64,000 nt of DNA, taken from contig NC_013216.1 of the NCBI RefSeq assembly GCF_000024205.1, positions 558,001 to 622,000 of the forward strand. The letters run 5' to 3'. A program made the translations under genes and the position numbers. Position 1 is the first letter of the stretch; every line of letters begins with the position of its first letter. Below are positions 44,398-52,035 of the stretch, in pieces. The DNA is from Desulfofarcimen acetoxidans DSM 771. Lineage in GTDB: Bacteria; Bacillota; Desulfotomaculia; Desulfotomaculales; Desulfofarciminaceae. The notes under the pieces are model-generated. The model had not been told where the DNA came from. It did not search any database and saw only the letters and a program-made list of their open reading frames with translations.

Positions 44398-45230
44398 TTT
44401 TTGCCAGTGATCTTGACCGGACTCTCATTTATTCAGAGAGGTTTCTGCCCGGTTATATTGGAAAGGTCGAAGCCGTGGAGCAAGGCAAATATATTTCTTT
44501 CATGACTGAAAAGTCAGTAGAATTAATAACCGGTTTATTTACTCAACTAATTTTTGTTCCCTGTACCACCAGGACAATAGAGCAGTATCGGAGAATCCGT
44601 TTTTTTAACCGTCAATACATCCCCAAATTTGCTGTGGTTAGCAATGGAGGCAATATAATTGTCGACGGGGTTGTGCATGAAGGCTATAGAAATAATATTG
44701 CACAAAAGCTATCTGATAATTGTTTGGCCGGTTCACAACTTTTAAAGGAGTTTGAGGAGCTTGCTTCCGGTGAATGGTCTGGCCGGTTGGTTAGTGCGGA
44801 CGGTTTATTCTACTACTGTATAATTGACCGGGCAAAGGCCCCTCTTGAACAAATAGATGCATTTGCTGATTGGGCCTTAGATCAGAACTGGGAAGTCTCC
44901 TTGCAGGGGAGAAAGCTTTACCTGGTTCCCAGATTAGTTAACAAGTGGTCTGCTGTAGAAAAGATAAAAGAGCTAACCGGAGAGCAGGTAGTTTTTGCTG
45001 CCGGTGATTCACTATTAGACTTATCCATGATTGAGAATGCTAACCAGGCGATTTACCCTGCCCATGGTGAGTTATATGAAAGGTTTGGTAAATCCCTGCT
45101 GAATAGCCGCGGTCAGTCCGTAGCTGCAACAGCAGTTGCCGGCCTGGCTGCCGCAGAGCAAATATTGTTGGAGGCAGCAAGGTTTAAGGAGTATGGATGG
45201 AATGATAAGAAAGCAATAAATAATAATTAA
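44394..45230 (+). CDS. HAD-superfamily phosphatase of the Ter module
   Basis: 278 residues: motif I FASDLDRTLIYSE at the very N-terminus (nucleophile Asp5, acid/base Asp7), motif III-IV VFAAGDSLLDLSMIENA (~202-218). HAD phosphatases of this type close the predicted Ter biosynthetic pathway. ATGA overlap with the previous gene. End of the Ter operon. Confidence 0.87.
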   Translation: MIFASDLDRTLIYSERFLPGYIGKVEAVEQGKYISFMTEKSVELITGLFTQLIFVPCTTRTIEQYRRIRFFNRQYIPKFAVVSNGGNIIVDGVVHEGYRNNIAQKLSDNCLAGSQLLKEFEELASGEWSGRLVSADGLFYYCIIDRAKAPLEQIDAFADWALDQNWEVSLQGRKLYLVPRLVNKWSAVEKIKELTGEQVVFAAGDSLLDLSMIENANQAIYPAHGELYERFGKSLLNSRGQSVAATAVAGLAAAEQILLEAARFKEYGWNDKKAINNN

Positions 45231-45256
45231 AGGTGAGATCTGAAACGATTCACCTT
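45230..45256. terminator. Short hairpin between convergent genes
   Basis: Stem AAGGTGA/TCACCTT (45230-45236, 45250-45256), followed on the plus strand by ATCATAAAAAAATT and on the minus strand by TTTAATTATTATT. A weak terminator usable mainly on the minus strand. Confidence 0.45.
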
Positions 45257-45288
45257 ATCATAAAAAAATTATATTTTGCTCCTAAAAA

Positions 45289-45516
45289 TTAGGACAATAG
45301 TTTTTGCAGCATTTGGCTGACAGGTTTAAAGACAGCCTCTATGCCCTTGGTTGGATTGGGCAGAGGTATGTCCAACAGCTGTCCGTAACTGTAGATCATG
45401 CCGATAAGCATAATTATACTGTAGGCAGTTAGTTCCCGCCACAGCTTTTTCCTTATTAAAGCGGGTACCTCAAGTGCGATTATAATTATAAATACCAGGC
45501 TAAGCAACCAAATCAA
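45289..45516 (-). CDS. Small two-helix membrane protein in the germination operon
   Basis: 75 residues: hydrophobic helix WLLSLVFIIIIALEVPALI, a basic stretch RKKLWRE, a second helix SIIMLIGMIYSYGQL and an amphipathic tail. It lies 36 bp after gerC on the same strand. Small proteins of this size and shape occur beside GerA/GerC genes in related spore formers. No named family that I can assign. The end converges on the Ter operon. Confidence 0.65.
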   Translation of the reverse strand: MIWLLSLVFIIIIALEVPALIRKKLWRELTAYSIIMLIGMIYSYGQLLDIPLPNPTKGIEAVFKPVSQMLQKLLS

Positions 45517-45552
45517 TTTTTATGCCTCCACATAAATAGTAATTGAGTAAGC

Positions 45553-46803
45553 TTAAAGTCGAGGTTTTAGAGGATCCGACACTAATCCTATACGGCGGAT
45601 TTTTGCGTCAACCGTGATAGTTACTTCAACCGTCGGAAATGTACTGGACCAATTTTTTCCCAAACTCTTCCATTCAGATGGAAACTTGCGGTGAATTGCC
45701 TCAGCAAAGCCCAGTACATCTGTAGTATATTCCTGCATGGTCTTATCCAAAGCCGCCTGTATTTCAGCTTGAACTGCCTTGCCCACCAGTTTCTCAAGTT
45801 CTTTTATTTTTTCAGGTCTGGCAATATTCATGGTGGAAGTTGTTTCAGCTATATTTGTTTCTGTTTTTACATTAATATTTATCTGGAGTTGTCCTTCGTT
45901 AATTTGTGGCTCAAGCTTTGTTTTTGAGCTTAAAATTTCTAAAGAGATGGGTTTATTTTTTTCATCCGGACTGGGGATATCTATAATACCGCCTTTCACT
46001 TCTCCTCTTACCCAGAGCAGTCCCCTGCTTTCTTCCGGATTCAGCCATCCCACCATTTTATCTTCACGGAAAACTGCTGTACCCCTGAGTTCTATATTAT
46101 CATGCGGTTCCGGTGGTTGTCCTTGCTCCATGCCGTGCTCCATGCCGTGCTCCTCATGTTCTCTGGGAACTGCCAGGTTTGGAGTGTATTCAACCACTGC
46201 TGTATAGGCTTGTTTATCTTTGCTCTCCAGCATTTCCAGAAAGTCACCCAATCTTTTTATGGCGTATTTGGAACTGAAGTCGCGCTGATTGATAATATCA
46301 AAAATACGCTGGGATGGGGTGGTTTGCAGGCGGCCGGGCTCGTCCAGCAGAGTGGCCATTTCTCCCCTGCCCACTAATACCCAGGTGTTGCGTCTGATTT
46401 GAGGGTTGCGTTCCAGAAAGTCTATGATATCGCTTACACCTCGTTTTTGAGCTAAATCCTCTGAAAAAATTATCAGCTGATTATGGGCGAAGAAAAGCTG
46501 CTGCGGTGATTGCCGGGAGAGCTCACGTATAGCGTCAAACATGGTTTTTCCTTCAATGCTGCGATTGCGGTAAGATTTTGTTCCCGTTTGCATGCCGCTT
46601 CCACTCCCAACCACGGAACCTTTTCCGGCTGAAGCAGGATTTACATTCTGTACGGTTATTTTAATATTATTGCCTGATCCCGGTTCTATGGCAATGGCCA
46701 GCACAATAGCCAGATCTTCTACCTCTTTCCTGTCCCAGCAGCCGGTTTGTGTAAATATAACGGTAAGTAATAGCATTGCCAGAAATATAGTTTTTTTTAT
46801 CAG
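45553..46803 (-). CDS. Ger(x)C-family spore germination lipoprotein
   Basis: C subunit of a GerA-type nutrient germinant receptor. Lipobox TGCWDRKE. The longest ATG/GTG/TTG frame starts at 46776 and would begin inside the signal peptide. In-frame codons upstream add IKKTIFLA, restoring a normal basic n-region, and the first is CTG at 46803, whose CTGA overlaps the gerA stop as ATGA would. I therefore extend to CTG; 416 residues. An insert with HGMEHGMEQG (coded by an imperfect repeat at ~46125-46155) interrupts a non-conserved region. Expressed in the forespore in known species. Confidence 0.9.
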   Translation of the reverse strand: MIKKTIFLAMLLLTVIFTQTGCWDRKEVEDLAIVLAIAIEPGSGNNIKITVQNVNPASAGKGSVVGSGSGMQTGTKSYRNRSIEGKTMFDAIRELSRQSPQQLFFAHNQLIIFSEDLAQKRGVSDIIDFLERNPQIRRNTWVLVGRGEMATLLDEPGRLQTTPSQRIFDIINQRDFSSKYAIKRLGDFLEMLESKDKQAYTAVVEYTPNLAVPREHEEHGMEHGMEQGQPPEPHDNIELRGTAVFREDKMVGWLNPEESRGLLWVRGEVKGGIIDIPSPDEKNKPISLEILSSKTKLEPQINEGQLQININVKTETNIAETTSTMNIARPEKIKELEKLVGKAVQAEIQAALDKTMQEYTTDVLGFAEAIHRKFPSEWKSLGKNWSSTFPTVEVTITVDAKIRRIGLVSDPLKPRL

Positions 46804-48458
46804 TTCTGATCATCCTCCCGTTTATCCGTCCGGTTGCTTACGGAAGGCTTCAACCCCCGGCTCTGTCTGCGACTGTTTAGTTTGCCTGTCTCATCCGGTC
46901 GCTTATCCATAGCCCACCAGGGCGCGCGTATTAATACATCTTTTAAATCGCCTAAATGCAAGGGGGCCAGGGAGGCCAGGTAGGGGACACCAAAGCTTCT
47001 CAGACCGGCCAGGTGGATAAAAATACAGAGTATCCCAGCCATTATTCCGAACAGTCCCAGTGTACCACCCAGCAGCATCATGGGAAATCTTAAAAGCCGC
47101 AGGGAAATCCCCATATTATAAGAAGGATTTACAAAAGAGGCCATGCCGGTGACAGCCACTACGATAATCATCAGCGGAGATACTATGCCGGCTTGCACGG
47201 CAGCCTGTCCTATAACCAGCGCACCCACAATGCTGACCGCCTGTCCAATGGCCCGGGGCAATCTGATACCTGCCTCGCGTATGGCCTCAAATGTGAATTC
47301 CATAGCCAGTGCTTCAACCAGTGCGGGGAAGGGAACTCCTTGCCGGGATGCTGCTATGCTGATGAGAAGCCTGGTGGGGATCATCTCCTGGTGAAAGGTA
47401 GTAACCGCAATATACAGTGAAGGCAGCAGTAAGGACATAGTCATAGCTATGTACCTTAGCCAGCGTATGGCAGTACCTAACCAGTAACGTTCATAATAAT
47501 CCTCAGGTGAAGTCATAAAACTAACAAACTCTGCGGGTGCGATTAAGGCGAAGGGAGTTCCGTCGGTTAAAATGCTTACACGTCCCTCCAGCAATGAGGC
47601 AGCTACTCTGTCTGGCCGTTCGGTATGAAGAATTTGAGGGAAAGGAGAGAAAGTATTGTCTTCAATCAGTTCCTCCAAATAACCGCTTTCCAGAATTCCG
47701 TCAATATCTATGCGACCCAGCCGGCGTTTTATTTCTGCCACCAGGTCAGGAGAAGCTATACCCTTTATATATGTTATGGTTACTCTGGTATAAGTGATTC
47801 TGCCAATATGTAAATCTTCAAAAATAAGATTGGGACTCTTTAATCGTCTTCGGATTAGTGAGATATTGGTAGTCAGGTTTTCAATGAACCCCTCTTTGGG
47901 TCCGCGCACCAAAATTTCTGTTTGAGGTTCGCTGATGGCCCGTGATTTGACGCCGGTATTATGCAAGATCAAAGCTGTGGGCTGGTTATTTATAAACAGA
48001 ATTACATTGCCTTCCAAAGTAGCTGTGACCAGCTCGTTAATATTACTGGCCTCGGATACGTTAGATACAGTAACAGCAAAATTTTTAATCATATAGAGAA
48101 TGTTTTCTTTAGAAGGGTTAAAACCTCTTCTGTGTGATTCCAACATTAAAGGATTGAGAATGTTGTTATTTAAATTGGTTTTGTCAGTTATACCTTCTGC
48201 GTAGATCACAGCCAATTCTGTCTCTTCTGTCATACCTAAGTTGAAACGTCTGAAAATAATATCTGAGTTCTGCCCCAGAATGCTTTGCAGCATTTCCAAA
48301 TTAATGTTCAGGCTGCTTGAGACCTGTTTTTCTTTTAGTTCACCGGTATTGTAGATCCTTCGATCTGTTTCCGGCTGCTTTTTGGCAGATCTGTTGCAAC
48401 TGGCGGGTTTTCTCTGCGGCGGCTTCCTAATGAATTTTCTAAATAAACCAAATACCAC
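46800..48458 (-). CDS. GerA-family spore germination protein (A subunit)
   Basis: About 552 residues: soluble N-terminal domain, then four to six membrane segments with TSPEDYYERYWLGTAIRWLRY and the AMEFTFEAIREAGIRLPRAI motif typical of GerAA/GerKA. TGGAGG lies 9 nt before GTG 48458; the frame runs to a TTG at 48479 without SD. Ends in a charged tail. It is coupled to gerC. No gerB permease gene is present on either side, which is unusual for a receptor operon. Confidence 0.93.
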   Translation of the reverse strand: MVFGLFRKFIRKPPQRKPASCNRSAKKQPETDRRIYNTGELKEKQVSSSLNINLEMLQSILGQNSDIIFRRFNLGMTEETELAVIYAEGITDKTNLNNNILNPLMLESHRRGFNPSKENILYMIKNFAVTVSNVSEASNINELVTATLEGNVILFINNQPTALILHNTGVKSRAISEPQTEILVRGPKEGFIENLTTNISLIRRRLKSPNLIFEDLHIGRITYTRVTITYIKGIASPDLVAEIKRRLGRIDIDGILESGYLEELIEDNTFSPFPQILHTERPDRVAASLLEGRVSILTDGTPFALIAPAEFVSFMTSPEDYYERYWLGTAIRWLRYIAMTMSLLLPSLYIAVTTFHQEMIPTRLLISIAASRQGVPFPALVEALAMEFTFEAIREAGIRLPRAIGQAVSIVGALVIGQAAVQAGIVSPLMIIVVAVTGMASFVNPSYNMGISLRLLRFPMMLLGGTLGLFGIMAGILCIFIHLAGLRSFGVPYLASLAPLHLGDLKDVLIRAPWWAMDKRPDETGKLNSRRQSRGLKPSVSNRTDKREDDQN

Positions 48459-48574
48459 AGTTAAAAGCCTCCATTTCAAAAAAAATACCTTAAAATATTA
48501 TTTAACATTCTTATGATTTTAATTCTAGAATTTACAATAATTATTTTATTGCTTGGCCTCTGTATAACATTAGT

Positions 48575-48892
48575 TTAAATAAGCGAAAGAACAAACAAAA
48601 AAGAGGAATTAAGACATTTAAGGTCTTTGTTCCTCTTTAAAACTAGTTTCAAGTTTAATAAAATCTTTTCGGAGTTTTGTAAAAAAAACTTAATTCTGCT
48701 GTTTTTTATAACTTCCAGCCTTTGCTTATCACTGTAAAAAGACATCAGCCATTTTAATGTTTGGTCATCACCGTATTCCAGTAATCGTTCAAGTACAAAA
48801 CGATAATTCTCACAGATGTCAATTTTTCTCGTATCTACATCCCAAAAGAACTTACAGGTAAAGTCGGGAAGTGTATTTTTAGTAAAGCACAT
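48575..48892 (-). CDS. Small DUF6922-like protein, C-terminus probably frameshifted
   Basis: 105 residues. CKFFWDVDTRKIDICENYRF then VLERLLEYGDDQTLKWLMSFYSDKQ resembles the FWD-VD/ERILEYGD pattern of DUF6922 proteins, often found near nucleotidyltransferase toxin-antitoxin genes. After KNSR the family expects L-S-x-K-(x)-FW; here that reading appears only in another frame, beyond an 8-A run (48681-48688), so a frameshift is likely. The last ~20 codons overlap a terminator hairpin. AGAGGTG lies 9 nt before ATG 48892. No toxin partner adjacent. Confidence 0.5.
   Translation of the reverse strand: MCFTKNTLPDFTCKFFWDVDTRKIDICENYRFVLERLLEYGDDQTLKWLMSFYSDKQRLEVIKNSRIKFFLQNSEKILLNLKLVLKRNKDLKCLNSSFLFVLSLI
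48600..48638 (-). terminator. Terminator overlapping the 3' end of the small gene
   Basis: Stem AAAGAGGAA/TTCCTCTTT (48600-48608, 48630-48638) with inner AAGAC/GTCTT pairs; on the minus strand followed by TTTTTTGTTTGTTC. Confidence 0.8.
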
Positions 48893-49032
48893 AGATACTA
48901 TCACCTCTTTCCTTATTATACCATATTATCTCCGGTAACAGCAAGTTGCAGTATTGTTAGAAAAATATGGGATTTGTTAAACAAATGTTTAATAGAGAAC
49001 ATGAGGAAGTATTTGATAAGTTTTAGCTTAGA

Positions 49033-49076
49033 CTACAAATAGCCCCGCCTTTTAGCCAAGCTAGGACTATTTGTAG
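49033..49076. repeat. Inverted repeat downstream of the stalk protein
   Basis: CTACAAATAG/CTATTTGTAG (49033-49042, 49067-49076), 24-nt loop, no U-tract on either side. Function unclear; the rest of 48893-49139 shows nothing else. Confidence 0.5.
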
Positions 49077-49139
49077 TGATCTGTATGAAAGTTCTAAGAC
49101 AAGATAGACCTACACCAAAAGGAAATTAGGTACTAAAAA

Positions 49140-50054
49140 TTAATTGCTGACAACCTTGGCCGTCTTAGTAATCTCGTCCCAGCTAACCTTTGCGCCAAAA
49201 GCCTCGGAGACAAAACGCAGGGGTACAAAAGTGTAGCCACCGGCTATTTCGGGTTCTACATCAAGCAATAAGGATTGGCCGTCTTTCAAAGCTGTGGATT
49301 TTCCTATCCACAGCTGCAGTTTGTTCATATTTTGCAGCAATTCAATGCGCTGTTCAGAGCTAATCCAGTATACTTGTGCTCCTAAGCTTTCAGCAATGGC
49401 CCGCAAAGGAACCATGGTTCTACCGTTCTTTATATAAGGTGCAACCTGAGCTTTAACCGGTATGTAGTTAACCATAATACGGATTCCACCTGTAGAAACC
49501 GGGCTTAATTGCTCCCCTTGTCTATTTGACCAAAGAAGAGCATAACGCGCCTTGCTCCGGTCTATTTCAGCTTCAACCATTCCCTGGTTTTTATCTTCAT
49601 TCCAGAATACCTGTGAGGGTAATTGCTTCCAATTTTGTATAGTGTCGTCCCAATAAGCAATTCTAAAATGTCCCATTGATAAGTTAGTGTTCAATTGGGA
49701 AGCCCGTTTAAAATCAATATAATCAAAAAAGAAACTGATACGAGCCAGCTTTTCCAGAGAGGTTATTGTGCTGCCGCCGTTTTTGATAGTGTTAATATCA
49801 ACGGATTTGTAAACGTACAAGTCGTTAACGGGAGTTATTTTGTTGTACGGGGTGTTTTCCAGCATAATAGTGGCGCGATACTTAAGTGCACCTGGGGGCA
49901 GTTCTATTAATACTCCTGATTCCTGGTACATATAAGACCCGGCTGTACTGCTGAAATCACTTTTTACAGATTCAGCCCATGAGGGCAGCCCTGAGAACAG
50001 ATTAGCACATAGAATCGCGGCAATAATAATCGATTTTCTGAGATTGTTAAACAG
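49140..50054 (-). CDS. Secreted stalk-domain protein, probable CTG start
   Basis: The ATG-started frame (49931) opens in mid-domain. Upstream in the same frame lie 41 more codons that encode a perfect signal peptide (FNNLRKSIIIAAILCANLFS, ending LPSWA). They begin at CTG 50054, 7 nt after GGAGGG, so I take CTG as the start (304 residues). Residues ~50-190 form a beta-sandwich like those in SLH proteins (VLIELPPGALKYRATI); ~195-304 is the stalk domain with NGRTMVPLRAIAESLGAQVYW and GYTFVPLRFVSEAFGAKVSW. Single gene on the minus strand. Function unknown, surface-exposed. Confidence 0.82.
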   Translation of the reverse strand: MFNNLRKSIIIAAILCANLFSGLPSWAESVKSDFSSTAGSYMYQESGVLIELPPGALKYRATIMLENTPYNKITPVNDLYVYKSVDINTIKNGGSTITSLEKLARISFFFDYIDFKRASQLNTNLSMGHFRIAYWDDTIQNWKQLPSQVFWNEDKNQGMVEAEIDRSKARYALLWSNRQGEQLSPVSTGGIRIMVNYIPVKAQVAPYIKNGRTMVPLRAIAESLGAQVYWISSEQRIELLQNMNKLQLWIGKSTALKDGQSLLLDVEPEIAGGYTFVPLRFVSEAFGAKVSWDEITKTAKVVSN

Positions 50055-50154
50055 AATTAATCCCTCCTCATAGATTTTAAATTATTGTTAATTCTAGCCG
50101 CTGTTTAATTAATCCTTCTCTTTAGAGTAAATTTTCTAATTGGTTTATTGTATT

Positions 50155-50188
50155 CCAGAAAATTATGCTTATGATGGATCTGTGGATA
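50155..50188 (+). repeat. Partial copy of the dispersed repeat
   Basis: AAATTATGCTTATGATGGAT then (C/T)GTGGATA, matching 50898-50931 with two to three differences. It lies about 80 bp upstream of the ilv promoter. Confidence 0.6.
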
Positions 50189-50268
50189 AATCATTATTTA
50201 AATGAAGTACAAATTTATGTGTGTAAGCGATGCTGATCAATTTTAATCTTGATATAACACAAAACTCC

Positions 50269-50297
50269 TTGACAGAAAAAGCCACTTTCTGTATACT
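50269..50297 (+). promoter_or_regulatory. Sigma-A promoter of the ilv-leu operon
   Basis: TTGACA (50269-50274) and TATACT (50292-50297) with a 17-bp spacer, directly upstream of the T-box. Near-consensus. Confidence 0.85.
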
Positions 50298-50299
50298 GG

Positions 50300-50611
50300 A
50301 TAACAAGTTATAATGAGCAATAGTCATGAAGGGGACCGTATCCTGAAATAATGCCACAGAGAACCGGGCGAGCTGGAAACCGGTGCAGAAAGCAGGAATA
50401 CCATCACCCCGGAGCTGCCGGCTGAAAGGACTATCCCAGTAAGCTTAGGCCGGGTCTTCTAGCACCCGTTATCAAAAACGTGTTCATTATTCGGACACTT
50501 GAGGGGCTGACACTTTTTCTCAGTGGCAGCAAGCAGGGTGGTACCGCGCAGGGTTTTAACCCCTCGTCCCTGGTATTGTATTTCACTATGCCGGACCGAG
50601 GGGTTTTTATA
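50300..50611 (+). ncRNA. T-box leader, apparent isoleucine specifier
   Basis: The T-box core AGGGTGGTACCGCG is at 50535-50548. Stem I has CCGGGCGAGCTGGAAACCGG and then AATACCATCACCCCGG, in which ATC (50403-50405) followed by the conserved A fits an Ile specifier. The terminator stem is AACCCCTCGTCC with GGACCGAGGGGTT (50558-50569, 50593-50605; one bulged C) plus TTTTTA. Uncharged tRNA-Ile should favour read-through into the ilv genes. Confidence 0.92.
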
Positions 50612-50714
50612 CTTTTATTGAGCATTCAACTTATAAGTTTCTCCTGTTAAAGGCGTATTGTATACGGCGCTGGTTAATGAAACAAAAGGCTGCATATTAA
50701 TGCGGCTGTAAGTC

Positions 50715-50878
50715 AGCTTTAGAGGGGAAGTGTACCTAGGGTTCCGCTCTGCATTGCGGCAGGGGGCTGGACCGAGCGGTACAGGCCGATCGGATGGGAA
50801 TCCGAAGGGTTACACCGTGGGGATAAAAGACCCAAGCGGATAGGTTCCACTCCTGGACTATATCTGCGGGTCTTTTTT
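50715..50878 (+). ncRNA. ykkC-class riboswitch, probably ppGpp type, with terminator
   Basis: ykkC hallmarks: TACCTAGGGTTCCG (50733-50746), GGCTGGACCGAGCGGTAC, ACACCGTGGGGATAAAAGACCC. The final GACCC strand is shared with a terminator ending in GCGGGTCTTTTTTT (50828-50878). ykkC subtype 2a binds ppGpp and is known upstream of branched-chain amino acid genes, sometimes in tandem with T-boxes; subtype here is inferred from the downstream ilv genes. Confidence 0.85.
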
Positions 50879-50897
50879 TGCGTTTTATTCTTGCACT

Positions 50898-51012
50898 CTA
50901 GGAAATTATGCTTATGATGGATCCGTGGATAGGTAAAGCTAGCATTGTATAATTTCCAACGAGCACGAGTGCCTGTGGCTGCTTGAAAGTCGCTTAAGGC
51001 GGCTTTCTTGAA
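50898..51012 (+). repeat. Dispersed repeat, fullest copy, between riboswitch and ilvE
   Basis: First part (50898-50931, TAGGAAATTATGCTTATGAT...) matches 50155-50188; second part (50942-51012, GCATTGTATAATTTCC... AAGTCGCTTAAGGCGGCTTTCTT) matches 28204-28272 before argJ. The GGAAATTATGC and GCATTGTATAATTTCC ends are roughly inverted to each other. Confidence 0.65.
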
Positions 51013-51063
51013 ATTTAAACATTTGCAGAACTAATCAAATTTAAATATGGGAGCGATTGGAAA

Positions 51064-51945
51064 ATGGGTTTAATCATCTATCTAAACGGTAATTACGTGC
51101 CGGAGGAACAAGCAGTTGTATCAGTATTCGATCACGGCCTGCTGTATGGGGACGGGGTATTTGAAGGTATCCGGGCTTACCACAACCGGGTGTTTAAACT
51201 GGAAGAACACATCAAGAGACTTTATGAGTCGGCCAAAACCATTATGCTGGATATCCCCTTGAGCATGGAGAAAATGAGTGAGGTTGTTTTGGAAACACTG
51301 CGCCGCAACAACCAGAGGGATGCTTATATACGCCTGGTAGTTACCCGAGGCAAAGGTGACCTGGGTTTAGATCCCCGCAAATGCACGAAAGCTACAGTAT
51401 TTTGCATTACCGCCAGCATTCAACTTTATCCGGAAGAATTGTACAACAACGGTTTAATTACTGTCACTGTACCGACTCGCAGAAATGCGGGTGAGGCTGT
51501 TAATCCCAGGGTAAAATCTCTTAACTATTTGAATAATATTTTCGCTAAGATTGAAGCTAACCTGGCAGGTGTGCCTGAAGCCGTGATGCTGAACAATGAA
51601 GGTTATGTGGCCGAAGCTACCGGCGATAATATTTTCATTATTAAAGACGGTGTTTTAATCACACCGCCCGTGTATGCCGGTTTGCTGGAAGGCATTACTA
51701 GAAATTGTGTTATAGAGATAGCCAGGACTAAAGGTATTCCGGTAGTGGAGACTCTTTTCACCAGACACGATATATTTATAGCCGATGAATGTTTCTTAAC
51801 AGGCACTGCCGCCGAATGTATTCCGGTAGTTCAGGTGGACGGCAGGTCAATTGGCAATGGTAAACCAGGTCCCATGACTCATAGCTTGATGAAAGCCTTC
51901 CATGAGTTGACTGAGACAGACGGACCGCAGATTTTTCCTGAATAA
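51064..51945 (+). CDS. ilvE: Branched-chain amino acid aminotransferase
   Basis: Class IV PLP aminotransferase: YGDGVFEGIRAYHNRVFKLE (~31-50), PLP lysine in VKSLNYLNNIFAKIEA (~159), and the C-terminal FLTGTAAECIPVVQVDG. 293 residues, the short Firmicute form. Transfers the amino group for Ile, Leu and Val. First gene after the T-box/ykkC leader. A D-amino-acid transaminase alternative is less likely given the GTAAE motif and operon. Confidence 0.94.
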   Translation: MGLIIYLNGNYVPEEQAVVSVFDHGLLYGDGVFEGIRAYHNRVFKLEEHIKRLYESAKTIMLDIPLSMEKMSEVVLETLRRNNQRDAYIRLVVTRGKGDLGLDPRKCTKATVFCITASIQLYPEELYNNGLITVTVPTRRNAGEAVNPRVKSLNYLNNIFAKIEANLAGVPEAVMLNNEGYVAEATGDNIFIIKDGVLITPPVYAGLLEGITRNCVIEIARTKGIPVVETLFTRHDIFIADECFLTGTAAECIPVVQVDGRSIGNGKPGPMTHSLMKAFHELTETDGPQIFPE

Positions 51946-52035
51946 GCCTTTTGTTAGAGCAGGGAACAAAAACCCTTGATTGATTTAGAATATAAAGCAG
52001 TAACAGACGCTGTTGTTTTAAGGAGATGGTATGTT

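Noticed and set aside
50715-50878. Guanidine-I interpretation of the ykkC-class element
   Set aside because: Downstream genes are ilv/leu rather than guanidine exporters or carboxylases, so the ppGpp subtype is preferred, though not proven.
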